In this document: positions 1-6,034 of the stretch, one piece after another
Layout of the letters: each line of letters begins with the position of its first letter
Numbering within the stretch: the first letter of the stretch is position 1
NCBI GenBank assembly: GCA_947565265.1
Contig: CANOFK010000053.1
Location: forward strand, 1-7,138
Origin: an uncultured Clostridia bacterium
GTDB taxonomy: Bacteria > Bacillota > Clostridia > Oscillospirales > Acutalibacteraceae
Direction: 5' to 3'
Length of the DNA stretch: 7,138 bases
The notes under the pieces: generated by a model
Told to the model about the DNA's origin: nothing
What the model saw: only the letters and a program-made list of their open reading frames with translations
Database searches by the model: none
Translations under genes and position numbers: made by a program

Positions 1-81
1 GCCTGGTACTCCTCTATCTCCTTTTTGTTGCCATACACAAAGTGGTTGTGGCAACAAAAAGGAGATAGAGGAGTACCAGGC
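1..81. repeat. Perfect 32-bp inverted repeat at window edge
   Basis: Positions 1-32 are the exact reverse complement of 50-81, separated by a 17-nt loop (33-49). Pairing can continue into the loop (CACAA near 36-40 with TTGTG at 46-50) if a few bases bulge out. The right arm reads as sensible coding sequence continuous with the gene ending at 394, whereas the left arm in that frame gives an unrelated peptide. No T-tract follows on either side, so it is not an intrinsic terminator. The left arm starts at base 1, so its full length is unknown. It may be a fold-back or chimeric contig end, or a genuine palindrome. Confidence 0.9.
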
Positions 82-394
82 CATCCGGGAGCGGGGTGTA
101 CCGCTGAAAAGCATTACCATCCGTGAACCCGGCGCCACGGAGGAGCATCAGGAGGACAGCATTGACACCAGCGCGATTTTGAATGCGCCGGTGCATGACA
201 CGGGCAATATCCTGTACCTGCTCCTGTCTGTCCTGCTGCCGGTTTTGGGTTTGATCGGTGCGGTTTTATTCAAAAAGAATAACTATATCCGCAACTATAA
301 GGCCTGCAAGAAGGGCGCTATCATTGGCTTTATCATTTTTGGCGCGCTGGTTGGCCTGTTGCTGCTACTACTGCTGGTCGCCGCGGTATTCTGA
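2..394 (+). CDS. Small two-helix membrane protein, 5' partial
   Basis: The frame is open from base 2 to TGA at 392-394 (130 codons) with no start codon clearly its own, so the 5' end is missing. A TTG at 179 is a possible but unconvincing start, because the upstream frame is open and protein-like: a charged stretch with KKEIEEYQAIRERG and then an acidic TEEHQEDS region. Two hydrophobic segments follow: residues about 70-90 (ILYLLLSVLLPVLGLIGAVLF) and 107-130, the second with a run of seven leucines at the extreme C-terminus. A short basic loop (KKNNYIRNYKACKKG) separates them. The first 16 codons lie in the inverted repeat and may not belong to the gene. A CGNKK sequence just after the loop could be the end of a zinc ribbon, as in zinc-ribbon plus transmembrane proteins of Clostridia, but this is weak. 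The stop overlaps the next start by one base, so the two are probably cotranscribed and translationally coupled. Function unknown. Confidence 0.65.
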   Translation, partial: PGTPLSPFCCHTQSGCGNKKEIEEYQAIRERGVPLKSITIREPGATEEHQEDSIDTSAILNAPVHDTGNILYLLLSVLLPVLGLIGAVLFKKNNYIRNYKACKKGAIIGFIIFGALVGLLLLLLLVAAVF

Positions 395-1683
395 TGGGGC
401 GGAATGTAAAAGAACGCCGCCCGATTGGTATGCGGCCAGTGGAAAAGGTGGAGGAAAGCGGGAAACACCTGGGCCTGCGGTTCGTTGCCTTTCTGGTTTG
501 CTTGACGGTGGGGGTTGGCGCATTGGGCTATGGGGTGTACCAGTGGCTGAGTACCGAGCCCGGCTGGGTACGGATAGAGGCCAATACAGGCGACGTCCGC
601 AGTTGTGGCAGCGAGTTTGCCTTTGACTACCTGCTTACCGGGGACGGCTTTGCCAACACCGGCCACCTGCGGGCTGTACGGGCCGCTTATAACCAACTGG
701 CTGTGCGGGCCTACCGGCTGTTCACCACTGCCGAAACAGTGGCCGATGAGGACGACCCTTTGGTAGAGCATAACCTTTGTTACATCAATGCCCACCCCAA
801 CGAGGAAGTGGAGATAGACCCGGTGCTGTACCGGGCCCTGGCCCTGGTGGAGGAGTATGACAGCCGGGCCGTGTACCTGGGGCCGTTATACTCGGTATAT
901 GGGGATTTGTTCTTCTGCCAGGATGACGGGGAAACAAGGGACTTGGATCCTTTTCAAAGCCCGGAGATGGCGGCCTTTTGCCGGGAGTTGGCGGATTATG
1001 CCGCTGACCCTGCCCATATCCGGCTGGATTTGCTGGACGGAAACCGGGTGAAATTGTATGTATCGGAAGAGTACCTGCGTTATGCCAGGGACGAGGGTAG
1101 GGATGTATTCCTGGACTTTGGCTGGCTGCGCACGGCCTTTATGGCGGATTACATGGCGGAGTCTTTGGCGTCCCAGGGGCTGGATGCAGGGATGCTTTCC
1201 AGCTATGACGGTGTGACCCGCTGTTTGGGCGGGGACATTGGCCAGCAGGTATTCAACCTGTATGATTGGGATGGCCGGCAAGGCATTGTGGCGGCCCAGG
1301 CCTCATTCGGCCAGCAGCGGGTCAATGCGGTAAGCCTGCGCACCTTCCCGCTGAACAGCCTGGACAGCCAGCGCTGCTACACCTTTGAAGATGGGGAACT
1401 GCGCCACAGCTATATTGACCCCCGTGACGGCCTTTGCCGGGCAGCGGTCAATTCCCTGGCCCTGTATGGTGAGGGGGTTGGCTGTGGGGAGTTGGCCCTT
1501 CAAGCAGAACCGCTGCTGGTGGCCGGCAGCTTAGACCATGCAGCCCTGGTAGCCCTGCCACAGGATACCGGAGCGCTGGCCGTAGACGGGCAAACCGTGC
1601 TTTCTACCCGGCAGACGCTGCAAATAGACGGCCTATACGCGGTGGGTACCTTGCAGTATGATTGGAAGTATATTGGGGAGTAA
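394..1683 (+). CDS. Membrane-anchored ApbE-like protein, probably catalytically degenerate
   Basis: 429 aa. A basic N-terminus precedes one transmembrane segment (about 28-49), placing the bulk outside the membrane. The remainder follows the order of the ApbE family (FAD:protein FMN transferase, which covalently attaches FMN to Thr/Ser of Rnf/Nqr-type proteins): an NLCYINAHPNEEVEIDP segment like the family's 'N..INxxxGEPVxVDP', then DFGWLRTAFMAD (241-252) where ApbE has DLGGIAKGYAVD, then HSYIDPRDG (338-346) where ApbE has HIIDPRTG. Key positions differ. The Lys of the GIAKG motif is Thr247, and the metal-binding D-x3-T near the C-terminus aligns with Gly365 and Leu369. I infer loss or change of FMN-transferase activity; the family match is by eye. 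The start at 394 overlaps the preceding TGA (TGATG) and has no Shine-Dalgarno of its own, which suggests coupling; ATG 430 is an alternative that would keep the membrane helix. A terminator follows at 1698. Confidence 0.8.
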   Translation: MGRNVKERRPIGMRPVEKVEESGKHLGLRFVAFLVCLTVGVGALGYGVYQWLSTEPGWVRIEANTGDVRSCGSEFAFDYLLTGDGFANTGHLRAVRAAYNQLAVRAYRLFTTAETVADEDDPLVEHNLCYINAHPNEEVEIDPVLYRALALVEEYDSRAVYLGPLYSVYGDLFFCQDDGETRDLDPFQSPEMAAFCRELADYAADPAHIRLDLLDGNRVKLYVSEEYLRYARDEGRDVFLDFGWLRTAFMADYMAESLASQGLDAGMLSSYDGVTRCLGGDIGQQVFNLYDWDGRQGIVAAQASFGQQRVNAVSLRTFPLNSLDSQRCYTFEDGELRHSYIDPRDGLCRAAVNSLALYGEGVGCGELALQAEPLLVAGSLDHAALVALPQDTGALAVDGQTVLSTRQTLQIDGLYAVGTLQYDWKYIGE

Positions 1684-1697
1684 AGAAAGATAGTTAG

Positions 1698-1756
1698 CAG
1701 GCCCCGCCTGGGTAAGTTACCTGGGCGGGGCCTGTTTTGCTTTTTTGTTTTTTGGA
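1698..1756 (+). terminator. Intrinsic terminator of the ApbE-like operon
   Basis: CAGGCCCCGCC (1698-1708) pairs perfectly with GGCGGGGCCTG (1724-1734). The stem extends inward through two G-U pairs and three more pairs to a 5-nt loop (1714-1718). It is followed directly by TTTT and then two further T runs up to 1753. It lies 14 nt after the stop codon of the ApbE-like gene. The T-tract is only on the plus-strand exit side, so it acts on plus-strand transcripts. Confidence 0.93.
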
Positions 1757-1767
1757 GGTCGTGAGGT

Positions 1768-1829
1768 GGTGTGGGGGCTAAGGTCGTGGGGGCGCTGCCC
1801 CCACACCCCTGCCACCTTTGAAAAGGTGG
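1768..1829. repeat. Hairpin-rich intergenic repeat-like element
   Basis: Two hairpin units lie in this non-coding stretch. In the first, GCCCCCAC (1797-1804) pairs with GTGGGGGC (1786-1793) over a 3-nt loop. Alternatively GCCCCCACACC (1797-1807) pairs with GGTGTGGGGGC (1768-1778), so the two left arms compete for one right arm. In the second, CCACCTT (1812-1818) pairs with AAGGTGG (1823-1829) around TGAA. The order 'GGGGGC GCT GCCCCC ... CCACCTTT GAA AAGGTGG' resembles a multicopy intergenic element I associate with Oscillospirales-type genomes; that resemblance is from memory. The flanks at 1757-1767 and 1830-1924 show no gene, and no T-tract follows. Confidence 0.6.
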
Positions 1830-1924
1830 ACGAAACTTTTATGTGGGTTTTAATTGGGTGATTATGGGGAAATGGATGGATAGACCTTTGTGTGGAAACT
1901 GGGTTTGGGGGACGTGTTTGGGTA

Positions 1925-1965
1925 TAAAAATCCCCCGGCCAGGCTAAGGGCGCGCAGCCGGGGGG
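1925..1965 (-). terminator. Intrinsic terminator of the SLH peptidase gene
   Basis: Read on the minus strand, CCCCCGGC (1957-1964) pairs with GCCGGGGG (1932-1939) over a 17-nt loop, followed by A and TTTTT (plus-strand AAAAAT at 1926-1931). It lies 36 nt past the stop codon of the minus-strand gene. With the plus-strand terminator at 1698 it insulates the two convergent units. Confidence 0.8.
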
Positions 1966-2000
1966 ACAGGAGGCGGTTGGAAGAATTTGGAGAACCTTCT

Positions 2001-3869
2001 TTATTCTTTACCGGCGGGGAGGTTCCCGCCACTGGTATCATTGGGGGCGATAACGTACTTATAGAAATTGACGATCATGGTGCAGGAGGCGCCCCGGGTA
2101 CTGGAACCCTTGGGATCAAAGAAGTTCTCGCCCACACCGTTGACAACGCCCAGGCTGCGCATATGGTAGACAGCGTTTTTAGCCCAACTGCTGATCCTGC
2201 CGTCATCCGCAAACTGGTCGCCCATTGCGGTGGTGCTCAGGTCAATGCCCTTATATTTGGCGTAGTTTTCCAACATCACACAAAGCTGCTCCCGGGGGAT
2301 TATCTGGTTGGGGTTAAACTTGTCCGCCTTGGAAATAATACCTTTTTCCAGGGCCCAGGCTACCGGGCGGTAATAGTAGTTATTGGGGTTGGTCACGTCG
2401 GAGAAAACGGGCACGCCGCCCTCAAAGTCATAGCTGTCCATCTTTTCGCCGGAGAAATTGGCCAGCACGGTTACAAACTGGGCCCGTGTGACCTTGCCGT
2501 TGGGGTCAAAGGTGTTGTTGCCTGTACCGTTGAAATAGCCTTTTGTCACGGCCTCGTCTACGTGGGGGGCAAACCATTTATCGTAGGTAAAGTCGGTAAA
2601 AATGGCCCCATTGCCCATTACGGTGATGGTAGATACCGGCCCAACCACGCCGTCCAGGATAACGGCGGCCTTATAGGTGCAGCTTAGCTGGTAAACGGGG
2701 GAAACATACAGGTTGCTTTCCTCAGTGGGGTCGGTGCCGTCTGTGGTGTAGTAAATGTTCTCGGAGGAGCCGCCGGCCTGGATGACAACGCTTTCGCCGT
2801 CACAGGAGAAGGCAGGCGCGGTAACGGACAACTCAATATAGGCCTCGGAAATGTAGCCGGTCTGCCCATGGATGGTGGTCACCGGGTACCAGCGGGTGAA
2901 GAGCTGCCCGCAGCCCCAGCCGTAATCCTCGTCGCCAATGTGATCCTGGTCGCCGATCCAGCTATCTACCAGCACCGTTTCACCTTCTACGGCAGGGCCG
3001 TCGATGTGCAGGCGGGTACCTTTAGAGAGGGTTGTGACGATGCGGGAGCTGGTGTTCGGCTCTTCCCGCAGGTTGACGGTGGCGGCGGCTTTCGCGTTGT
3101 AGGCAAAGTCATTGCTGCCGCTCCAGCCGTTTGTCACCAGCCAGGCCCGTACTTCCTCGGCGGAAACATATTGGGTAGAAACCATGGAACTGTCCACCGG
3201 GGCGCGGGAACCGTCGCTCAGTTGGGCAAAGCCGTCCGCGCCAATGGCGTAGCCGTCAATGGTGGTGTTCACGTCATACTCATAGTTGGTGTAATGGACC
3301 ATACCGCCATCGAACTCGTACCAGCCGTTGCGGGGGTAGAGCACACCGTTGTCAAAAAGATGCCAGGTGGTCCAACTGCGGCGATAGATGGAGCCCCGCA
3401 CCATGTTGGTGCCGTAGTCCGAGTTTTCGCAGGACTCCTCGCCGCCTATGTAGATGCCAATATGGCCGTAATCATCGGTAGCGCCGGGCTCCAGGATGGT
3501 CAGCGCCAACCCGTGGATACGGGGCAGGCCCTCCTCCATGGTACCGGTGAGGATGCAGTTGCGGGTGGCCTGGGCCGTGGCCCCGCCCATGCAGCCGCCC
3601 ACGCCCAGGTCGGAGAAATAGGCGTAGATTAGCCCCGCACAGTCGGAAACCCGCACACCGTTTACGGTTTCGCCCTTGCCGCCGTAAGAATATTGCCAGC
3701 CTTCGTTATAGGCGTTGATGCCGTGCTGGGCAAGCCCCAGATTGGTGGGGGTACCGGCAGCTTTGGCAGGCAGCCCACCCAAAGGCAGGCAGGCGCAAAA
3801 GGCCAGAACGGATAGCAGCAGGCATAGGGCACGGCGGGGGGAACGGGCAGGGAGATGATGCGTATACAT
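2001..3869 (-). CDS. Secreted SLH-anchored NlpC/P60-type cell-wall peptidase
   Basis: 622 aa. A basic N-terminus (ARSPRR) and hydrophobic core with an AKAA cleavage site near residue 37 form a Sec signal peptide. Residues about 45-175 form an NlpC/P60-like domain: VSDCAGLIYAYF gives nucleophile Cys77, and DYGHIGIYIGG gives His136. Asn149 or Glu148 could be the third residue. An SH3b domain follows (about 259-347, with VNLREEP and TGYISEAYIEL), containing an acidic insert around 305-318 (DQDHIGDEDYGWG). Residues about 350-417 resemble the chitobiase/beta-hexosaminidase C-terminal module (YYTTDGTDPTEES). Three SLH domains (424-472, 489-537, 553-606) end the protein and should bind secondary cell-wall polymer; the motifs are TRAQ, PREQ and TRGA, so the last lacks the acidic residue of TRAE. 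Known family role: hydrolysis of peptidoglycan stem peptides; the exact bond is not inferable. An upstream in-frame ATG at 3911 is rejected because the ribosome site and signal peptide fit 3869. It is divergent from the transglutaminase-like SLH gene and probably WalR-controlled. Confidence 0.93.
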   Translation of the reverse strand: MYTHHLPARSPRRALCLLLSVLAFCACLPLGGLPAKAAGTPTNLGLAQHGINAYNEGWQYSYGGKGETVNGVRVSDCAGLIYAYFSDLGVGGCMGGATAQATRNCILTGTMEEGLPRIHGLALTILEPGATDDYGHIGIYIGGEESCENSDYGTNMVRGSIYRRSWTTWHLFDNGVLYPRNGWYEFDGGMVHYTNYEYDVNTTIDGYAIGADGFAQLSDGSRAPVDSSMVSTQYVSAEEVRAWLVTNGWSGSNDFAYNAKAAATVNLREEPNTSSRIVTTLSKGTRLHIDGPAVEGETVLVDSWIGDQDHIGDEDYGWGCGQLFTRWYPVTTIHGQTGYISEAYIELSVTAPAFSCDGESVVIQAGGSSENIYYTTDGTDPTEESNLYVSPVYQLSCTYKAAVILDGVVGPVSTITVMGNGAIFTDFTYDKWFAPHVDEAVTKGYFNGTGNNTFDPNGKVTRAQFVTVLANFSGEKMDSYDFEGGVPVFSDVTNPNNYYYRPVAWALEKGIISKADKFNPNQIIPREQLCVMLENYAKYKGIDLSTTAMGDQFADDGRISSWAKNAVYHMRSLGVVNGVGENFFDPKGSSTRGASCTMIVNFYKYVIAPNDTSGGNLPAGKE

Positions 3870-3876
3870 AAAGGTA

Positions 3877-3881
3877 CCTCG
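3877..3881 (-). promoter_or_regulatory. Ribosome binding site fixing the peptidase start
   Basis: On the minus strand CGAGG is followed by a 7-nt spacer (TACCTTT) and ATG at 3869-3867. The alternative ATG at 3911 has no comparable purine-rich site and would add 14 residues before the signal peptide. Confidence 0.8.
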
Positions 3882-3919
3882 TGATTTCTTTAGGATAAGG
3901 TGGTGCTGCAAAAAGAATG

Positions 3920-3936
3920 ATTACAAAACGGTTACA
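3920..3936 (-). promoter_or_regulatory. Candidate WalR (YycF) box
   Basis: Minus-strand sequence TGTAAC-CGTTT-TGTAAT is two direct hexamers with a 5-nt spacer. It matches the published WalR consensus TGTWAH-N5-TGTWAH at every specified position. It overlaps the last base of the -10 element (3936-3941) and covers the predicted transcription start. In Bacillus, sites in that position tend to repress, while activating sites lie upstream of -35. The gene controlled encodes a peptidoglycan peptidase, the classic type of WalR target. Regulator identity is inferred; related response regulators such as PhoP bind similar direct repeats. Confidence 0.55.
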
Positions 3937-3964
3937 TTTTAGCATAGAATGAAAGATTTTGCAA
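3936..3964 (-). promoter_or_regulatory. Sigma-A-type promoter of the SLH peptidase gene
   Basis: Reading the minus strand, TTGCAA (3964-3959) is the -35 element, followed by a 17-nt spacer and TAAAAT (3941-3936) as the -10. Start is expected near 3929, giving an untranslated leader of about 60 nt before ATG 3869. The surrounding sequence is AT-rich relative to the coding regions. Confidence 0.75.
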
Positions 3965-4156
3965 GCCCCTTTGGGAAAATCAAAAGATTATTCATGAGAA
4001 ATTCACAATTAGGGGGATATATAGTGGGTTTGCCCCGGAGCGGCACTGCCGGGAGCCCTACAGGCCCTTCCGGGTTTACCATTCCGCCGGCATCGTGCCG
4101 TGCCTGCCTGGGTACAAGAAAACCTTACAAAGGGGTCCTTTCCATACCGGCTGTAC
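3965..4156. other. Divergent intergenic region between two promoters
   Basis: This stretch separates the divergent promoters and has no supported gene. Positions 3965-4025 are AT-rich. Positions 4026-4115 form a G+C-rich block with small hairpins: CGGCA-TCG-TGCCG (4088-4100), and an imperfect long-range pairing of CCCGGA (4034-4039) with TCCGGG (4069-4074) flanked by GGT/ACC. AAAGG-GGT-CCTTT (around 4129-4141) sits just upstream of the plus promoter. No second WalR-type box was seen. Confidence 0.5.
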
Positions 4157-4185
4157 TTGACATAAGCCTTGTTTTGAGAGATAAT
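4157..4185 (+). promoter_or_regulatory. Sigma-A-type promoter of the SLH transglutaminase gene
   Basis: TTGACA (4157-4162, perfect -35), a 17-nt spacer, then GATAAT (4180-4185, one mismatch to TATAAT). Start is expected near 4192, leaving a short leader of roughly 27 nt before ATG 4219. The -10 region continues AT-rich (ATAAGATATATAAAA). Confidence 0.88.
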
Positions 4186-4204
4186 ATAAGATATATAAAA
4201 TCCT

Positions 4205-4212
4205 GAGGAGGG
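4205..4212 (+). promoter_or_regulatory. Strong ribosome binding site of the transglutaminase gene
   Basis: GAGGAGGG lies 6 nt before ATG 4219. It is close to a full anti-Shine-Dalgarno match and fixes the start, which is followed directly by a good signal peptide. Confidence 0.88.
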
Positions 4213-4218
4213 AATCTC

Positions 4219-5994
4219 ATGTCTTGCTTGCCCAAATTCTGTCAAAAAATCACCGCGGCCCTATTGGCCGTGATGCTCACTGCCGTCCTGGCCGTGGTTC
4301 CGGCCGGCGCTGCCCCTGTCCAAGAGGCGCCGGCTACTGCGGGCCCGGTATCGTCTGAAACCCCGCAGGCCCCGGAGGAAACGGGCACAGAAGGCGAAGT
4401 CGCTGTCCTGGAGGCCCGGTTGGGCGACGGTTTGGGCGAGCTGGGCCCGGTGGCTTTCAGCAGCCCGGCCAACGCCTCTATTTCCGGCTCCATGTACGGC
4501 CGGCTTACCACCCGGCAGAAGGAGTGCTACAACGCCCTGCAGGCCGTTACGCTGGAGCAGATCGAGGCGTCGGCCGGCCGGAAGGTAGAGGTGGACATCC
4601 GCAGCATGATCGGCATCAAGCTGCAAGGCCGGCTTTCCGGGGGGAATTTCCAGCCCACCGGTACCTCTCTGGCCACCTATAACACCCTGCAAAACGACTT
4701 GCAGGTGGCCATTGTCGCCCTGAGTTATGACCGCCCCGATATGCTTTGGCTGGACGGGCAGATGTACAGCGGCTTTACCCTAAAGACCTATACGGACGTT
4801 TATACCGGCGTGGGCGATGGCACCATCCAGACGGTGTATTACCAGTTCCCCAGCGTTTACAACTACAATGAACGGACCTACCGCACCCGGATGCTGGCTG
4901 CCGCCAGAGAGATCGCCCAAGAGGCCCGGCAGCAGCCGGATACCTACAGCCAGGTAAAGGCTGTCCATGATATTATCGCTGCCCAGTGCGAGTACGAGCA
5001 CAGCCCGGCTAACTCCATTGCCGAAACCATGAGCCACTGCGCGTACAGCGCGTTGATCGGCGGGGACGCCTTTGAGCCCGTATGCGACGGCTACTCCAAG
5101 GCCATGAAGATGGTGCTGGATGAACTGGACATCCCCTGTGTGTTGGTAAGCAGCACCTACACGGACGCCTCCGGCTACCTTACCGGCCATATGTGGAACA
5201 ACGTAAAAATGGATGACGGCTGCTGGTACAACCTGGACCTTACCTGGGACGACGGTGGTACCCAGGCTGACTATGACTACTTTTTGGTAGGCACAGACTC
5301 CCGCGCAGGGGGGATTATGTTTAAAGACCAGCAGGCCCACCGGGAAGCAGACCCCTTTGCGGATGTAGGCCTGACCCTGGCCGGCGCCAAATACCCCAAA
5401 AAGATGGCCACGGACTACCAGTACCTGGGCCATGACTGGCCGCCTACCCGCTATACCGATGTGCCCAGGGACGCCTGGTACTATAGCCTGGTAGAACGGG
5501 TGTCTGAACTGGGCTATTTCCAGGGGGACGGGGGTAAATTCAACCCCAATACGTCCATGAGCCGGGCAGAGTTCGCAGTGGTCATGGCCAATATTTACAA
5601 GGTTGACCTGGAAGATTACGCCGGCAAAAAAAGCTTTGACGATGTAGGGACCAAAGCCTGGTACCATAAGGCGGCTGCCTGGGCGAAGGAATCCGGGCTG
5701 ATGCGGGGCGAGATGCAGAACGGCAAGCTGGTATTCCGGCCTAACGACAGAATTTCACGGCAGGAGATGTGCGTGGTGCTGTACCAGGCCCTGGGGCTGC
5801 ATTACGGCGGCAATGGCATTACCTTTAAGGATGACAGCAAGATCAGCGGTTGGGCCAAAGAGAAGGTATACGCCTGCCAGGAGGCCGGGCTGCTGCGGGG
5901 CGACGAGAAGGGGAACTTTAACCCCCTGAACAGTACCAAGCGCAGCGAGGCGGCGTCGGTGTTCTCGGCCTATGCGGACTATGTGGGCCAATAA
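4219..5994 (+). CDS. Secreted SLH-anchored transglutaminase-like protein
   Basis: 591 aa. The signal peptide covers about residues 1-31 (hydrophobic core 12-27, cleavage near PAGAA), followed by a Pro/Ala/Glu/Thr-rich linker to about 65. A poorly recognised region (about 85-235, LTTRQKECYNALQ..., TLQNDLQVAIVALSYDRPDML) leads into a transglutaminase-like core of the CYK3/TgpA-related type. The catalytic triad is visible as Cys289 (FEPVCDGYSKAM), His324 (GHMWNNVKM) and Asp340 (WYNLDLTWDD). In bacteria this fold acts as a cysteine peptidase or amide-bond-forming enzyme; direction and substrate cannot be read from sequence. Three SLH domains (412-460, 473-526, 536-588; motifs SRAE, SRQE, KRSE) anchor it to the wall. 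It has its own promoter and strong ribosome site, and is divergent from the NlpC/P60 SLH gene, suggesting a shared wall-remodelling or surface-protein-processing role. No terminator separates it from valS, 40 nt downstream. Confidence 0.93.
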   Translation: MSCLPKFCQKITAALLAVMLTAVLAVVPAGAAPVQEAPATAGPVSSETPQAPEETGTEGEVAVLEARLGDGLGELGPVAFSSPANASISGSMYGRLTTRQKECYNALQAVTLEQIEASAGRKVEVDIRSMIGIKLQGRLSGGNFQPTGTSLATYNTLQNDLQVAIVALSYDRPDMLWLDGQMYSGFTLKTYTDVYTGVGDGTIQTVYYQFPSVYNYNERTYRTRMLAAAREIAQEARQQPDTYSQVKAVHDIIAAQCEYEHSPANSIAETMSHCAYSALIGGDAFEPVCDGYSKAMKMVLDELDIPCVLVSSTYTDASGYLTGHMWNNVKMDDGCWYNLDLTWDDGGTQADYDYFLVGTDSRAGGIMFKDQQAHREADPFADVGLTLAGAKYPKKMATDYQYLGHDWPPTRYTDVPRDAWYYSLVERVSELGYFQGDGGKFNPNTSMSRAEFAVVMANIYKVDLEDYAGKKSFDDVGTKAWYHKAAAWAKESGLMRGEMQNGKLVFRPNDRISRQEMCVVLYQALGLHYGGNGITFKDDSKISGWAKEKVYACQEAGLLRGDEKGNFNPLNSTKRSEAASVFSAYADYVGQ

Positions 5995-6020
5995 GCCGTT
6001 GCGCCCGTGAACGTAAACAG

Positions 6021-6026
6021 AAAGGA
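6021..6026 (+). promoter_or_regulatory. Ribosome binding site choosing the valS start
   Basis: AAAGGA lies 8 nt before ATG 6035. An in-frame ATG at 6026 would add three residues (MNP) but overlaps this site and would have no spacer, so 6035 is preferred. Confidence 0.7.
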
Positions 6027-6034
6027 TGAACCCA

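Noticed and set aside
1..81. Inverted repeat as an intrinsic terminator or IS end
   Set aside because: No T-tract follows either arm, and no transposase or target duplication is present. The right arm is part of a reading frame.
1890..2687. 265-codon plus-strand open frame opposite the SLH peptidase gene
   Set aside because: Antisense shadow of a well-supported gene. It overlaps the minus-strand terminator and has no recognisable domain or ribosome site.
3795..3869. Possible lipoprotein signal (Cys residues in LAFCAC) in the SLH peptidase
   Set aside because: The residues before each Cys do not fit a lipobox (Phe or Ala after Cys instead of the L-A/S-G/A pattern), and an AKAA Sec cleavage site follows.
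4026..4115. G+C-rich block as a structured RNA or riboswitch
   Set aside because: It lies upstream of the predicted transcription start of the plus gene and outside the leader of the minus gene, so neither mRNA would carry it. Pairings are short and imperfect.
3949..4206. 85-codon plus-strand open frame in the divergent intergenic region
   Set aside because: It spans the -35/-10 of the transglutaminase promoter, has no ribosome site, and its composition changes abruptly with the G+C block. It is not protein-like.
4780..5667. 295-codon minus-strand open frame opposite the transglutaminase gene
   Set aside because: Mirror of G+C-rich codon use in the real gene, which has signal peptide, catalytic triad and SLH repeats on the other strand.
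5995..6034. Terminator or T-box between the SLH gene and valS
   Set aside because: Only 40 nt are available. I see no stable hairpin with a T-tract and no T-box core sequence.
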